Positions 62,200 through 64,000 of a stretch of 64,000 nt of DNA are shown here, one piece after another. Each line of letters begins with the position of its first letter. The stretch's first letter is position 1. The translations under genes and the position numbers were made by a program. The DNA lies in contig NZ_CACSJA010000001.1 of the NCBI RefSeq assembly GCF_902706035.1, positions 1 to 64,000 of the forward strand, given 5' to 3'. Under the pieces are notes generated by a model. That model did not search any database and was not told the origin of the DNA. It saw only the letters and a list, made by a program, of their open reading frames with translations. This DNA is from Pantoea sp. 18069 (lineage in GTDB: Bacteria > Pseudomonadota > Gammaproteobacteria > Burkholderiales > Burkholderiaceae_C).

Positions 62200-63393
62200 T
62201 CAGCGCCCGCCCCACTTGTCAGGACGCCGCAGGCCTCGCGCCAGGCCCGCCGTGGCCAGCAGCAGCAGCGCCAATGTGGCCAGCGCCAGGGAACACAGGA
62301 TGGGCAGGCTCTGGGCCACCGGTGCACCCATCTGGAATTGCTCGATCTGCAGCCGCGCATAGTGGGTATAGGGCATGGATACGGCCCAGCCACGCGCCGA
62401 GGCCGGCATGGCCAGCAGCGGAAAGCCCACGCCACTGAAGGCAAATGCGGGTGCCGACAGCAGCCCGGCCCCCGACAGCGCCGTGCGCAGCGACAGCGTC
62501 AATGCCGCCAGCAGCGCGCCCGCGGCCAGGCTCACGGCCACCAGCGCCGCCAGCCCCAGGCCCACCCACACCAGACTGCCGGCCACGGCCCAGCCCCGCC
62601 CCGCCGTGAGCCATAGCAGAGCCATCCATCCGCACGATGTCAGAGTCAGCCAGGGCAGCGCCAGCTTGCCGGTGAGCGCGCCCAGCACCACGGACCAGCC
62701 CGCGGGCCGGTCGCCACCGGCCTCCTGCATCCAGGCGCCCAGCGTGCGGTCGCGCAGCTCGCGGCCCACAGACCAGGCGCCGGCGGTCATCGCCAGGATA
62801 TGCAGCAGTGCCGGAATCAGCGCCGCGGCGAGAAACTGCTCGTAATTGGTGGAAATATTGAACAGCGAGACCAGATGGGTCTGCACCGGCTCCATGCGCA
62901 CCCGCAGCACCTGCTGCGGCTCGCCGCGCCTGGCACGCGCCTGCATCTCGATGCCCGCCGACAACGTGCCGACGACCTGGCGCACATCGCGCTGGATCAG
63001 GCTGGAATGCGTGGCGAGCTGGGCGTTGTGCATCAGCACCACATTGGCTGCGTGGCCGCGCTTCACATCGCGCGCAAAACCCGGCGGTATCTGCACGACC
63101 GCATACGACGCCATGGACTGCAGCTCCCACTGCGCCTCAGAGGCATTGAGCGCCTGCGAGCGCACCGACAGGCCCGGCGTCGCGTCCAGAAAGCGCACCA
63201 GCTGGCGCGAAAGGCTGCTGTGGTCCTGGTCCCAGACCGTGATGGGCAGCCGGTGCGGCAGACCCGCCGAGAAGATCCAGACCAGCAGCATGACCGCCAG
63301 CAAGGGCACCCAGCTGACCATGGCCAGATCCCAGGGGCGGCCACGCAGCAGCCGCCCTTCGCGCCGGAGGCTGGCGAGCAGCGGGCCCATCAT
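62200..63393 (-). CDS. ABC-2 type export permease (paralog)
   Basis: A 397-residue ABC-2 permease with the same layout as its neighbour: helix near residues 24-45, periplasmic domain with DQDHSSLSRQLVRFLDATPG and ELRDRTLGAWM, then five helices. SMPYTHYARLQIEQFQMGAP mirrors the C-terminal motif of the other permease. It lies between the HlyD gene and the second permease with gaps of 5 and 2 bases, so one operon is evident. Confidence 0.9.
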   Translation of the reverse strand: MMGPLLASLRREGRLLRGRPWDLAMVSWVPLLAVMLLVWIFSAGLPHRLPITVWDQDHSSLSRQLVRFLDATPGLSVRSQALNASEAQWELQSMASYAVVQIPPGFARDVKRGHAANVVLMHNAQLATHSSLIQRDVRQVVGTLSAGIEMQARARRGEPQQVLRVRMEPVQTHLVSLFNISTNYEQFLAAALIPALLHILAMTAGAWSVGRELRDRTLGAWMQEAGGDRPAGWSVVLGALTGKLALPWLTLTSCGWMALLWLTAGRGWAVAGSLVWVGLGLAALVAVSLAAGALLAALTLSLRTALSGAGLLSAPAFAFSGVGFPLLAMPASARGWAVSMPYTHYARLQIEQFQMGAPVAQSLPILCSLALATLALLLLATAGLARGLRRPDKWGGR

Positions 63394-63398
63394 CCGCC

Positions 63399-64000
63399 TC
63401 AGCGGCCTTCTTCCACCACGACGCTCATGCCCGGCCGCGCGCCTTGGATGGGCTCGGCGGGCCTGGCGCGCACCTCGAACGTGCGCGCATCAAACCCCTG
63501 CCCCGCGCGCGTGGCGCGCCAGGTGGCGAAGTCGGGCAGCACGCCCAGGTAATACACCTCGAACTGGACCTGGCGGTTGTCCAATGCCGGCAGGCGCGCC
63601 GAGAAACGGCTGCCTTGCGCGAAACGCGCCAGATGGTCTTCACGCACGCTCAGCACCACCCATTGGTCGCTCAGATCGACCACGGTGACCAGGGCCACGC
63701 CCTGCGGCGACAGCTCGCCTTCCTTGGCCAGCACCTGGCTGACTTCGCCGCCCACGGGGCTGCGCAACTGGGTCTCGGCACTTGCCGCCTCGACTTCCGC
63801 GACCACGCCCTGGACCTGGCGCGCCTGGGCCTGGGCGGCGGTCCTGTCTTCGGTGCGCGCGCCGGAGGCGGCCATGTCGTACTGGGCCTTGGCGGCGAGA
63901 GCCTGGTCGCGCGCGGCGCGGTGGTTGGCCAGCGCCTCGTCACGCTTTTGTGCCGCGACCAGGCCCTGGTCGTAGAGGCTTTGCACGCGCCGATAGGAGG
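63399..64000 (-). CDS. HlyD family periplasmic adaptor, C-terminal part (N-terminus beyond window)
   Basis: About 200 C-terminal residues of a membrane fusion protein, open at the right edge (reading SYRRVQSLYDQGLVAAQKRD inward). The coiled-coil hairpin (DEALANHRAARDQALAAKAQ), the lipoyl half-motif AETQLRSPVGGEVSQVLAKE GELSPQG and the beta-barrel domain (VVDLSDQWVVLSVREDHLAR) are visible. It links the inner-membrane ABC-2 permeases to an outer-membrane channel. The GTG at 63986 is internal. Confidence 0.92.
   Translation of the reverse strand, partial: SYRRVQSLYDQGLVAAQKRDEALANHRAARDQALAAKAQYDMAASGARTEDRTAAQAQARQVQGVVAEVEAASAETQLRSPVGGEVSQVLAKEGELSPQGVALVTVVDLSDQWVVLSVREDHLARFAQGSRFSARLPALDNRQVQFEVYYLGVLPDFATWRATRAGQGFDARTFEVRARPAEPIQGARPGMSVVVEEGR

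Overview
The window is high-GC DNA from a betaproteobacterium, most likely family Comamonadaceae (Acidovorax/Comamonas/Delftia relatives). I infer this from the gene orders polA-DUF2782-thrB-BPSS1780, rpsP-rimM-trmD-rplS and ftsK-lolA with rarA nearby, from PiT with its DUF47 partner, and from the dispersed repeats. I could not run a search, so genus is not called.

Layout. 1-1 kb: the 3' two-thirds of an IscB gene (RNA-guided HNH/RuvC nuclease), cut by the window edge. 1-16 kb: mostly core genes (ZIP metal transporter, polA, DUF2782, thrB, a BPSS1780 membrane protein, phoX, a FUSC-type transporter, uvrD, guaC, a beta-hydroxyacid dehydrogenase). 16-17.6 kb: three identical tRNA-Lys(CTT) genes with a strong terminator, followed by the most unusual gene of the window, a lipoprotein whose body reads as a eukaryotic-type ubiquitin-specific protease (family C19). 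17.7-19 kb: a Bcr/CflA-type efflux pump. 19.3-29.2 kb: an accessory catabolic island. Ten co-directional genes (cupin, two SDRs, Ldh-family dehydrogenase, amino-acid-type ABC transporter, UxaA/GarD-family hydrolase, orphan Bug binding protein) face a divergent IclR regulator, with an SDR remnant inside and an IS3 remnant at the border. 29.7-60 kb: core genes (RGG-tailed DEAD-box helicase, orn, M48 peptidase, pterin dehydratase, rsgA, CobD/CbiB-like, Nudix, rplS-trmD-rimM-rpsP, GNAT, TM2-like, PiT/DUF47, rarA, brnQ, lolA, ftsK, trxB, rpmB-rpmG, subtilase, desaturase, RsmB-family methylase, DUF1653, purN, YceH, two acyl-CoA dehydrogenases). 59.3-60 kb: a duplicated repeat cluster. 60-64 kb: a bestrophin-like channel and an HlyD/ABC-2 export operon cut by the window end.

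How the genes work together. The island at 19.3-28.2 kb looks like one operon for uptake and oxidation/dehydration of an unidentified hydroxy-acid-like compound, controlled by the IclR protein through paired palindromes at 28.20-28.24 kb. The rpsP operon joins ribosomal proteins to ribosome and tRNA maturation. PiT and its DUF47 partner form a phosphate uptake pair. The two acyl-CoA dehydrogenases resemble the two subunits of pimeloyl-CoA dehydrogenase. HlyD plus two ABC-2 permeases make an efflux system.

A recurrent regulatory theme is visible. At least nine genes have a -10-like hexamer ending only 6-8 bases before the ATG and no Shine-Dalgarno sequence, which predicts leaderless mRNAs. Several other leaders (guaC, trxB, rpmB) hold strong hairpins.
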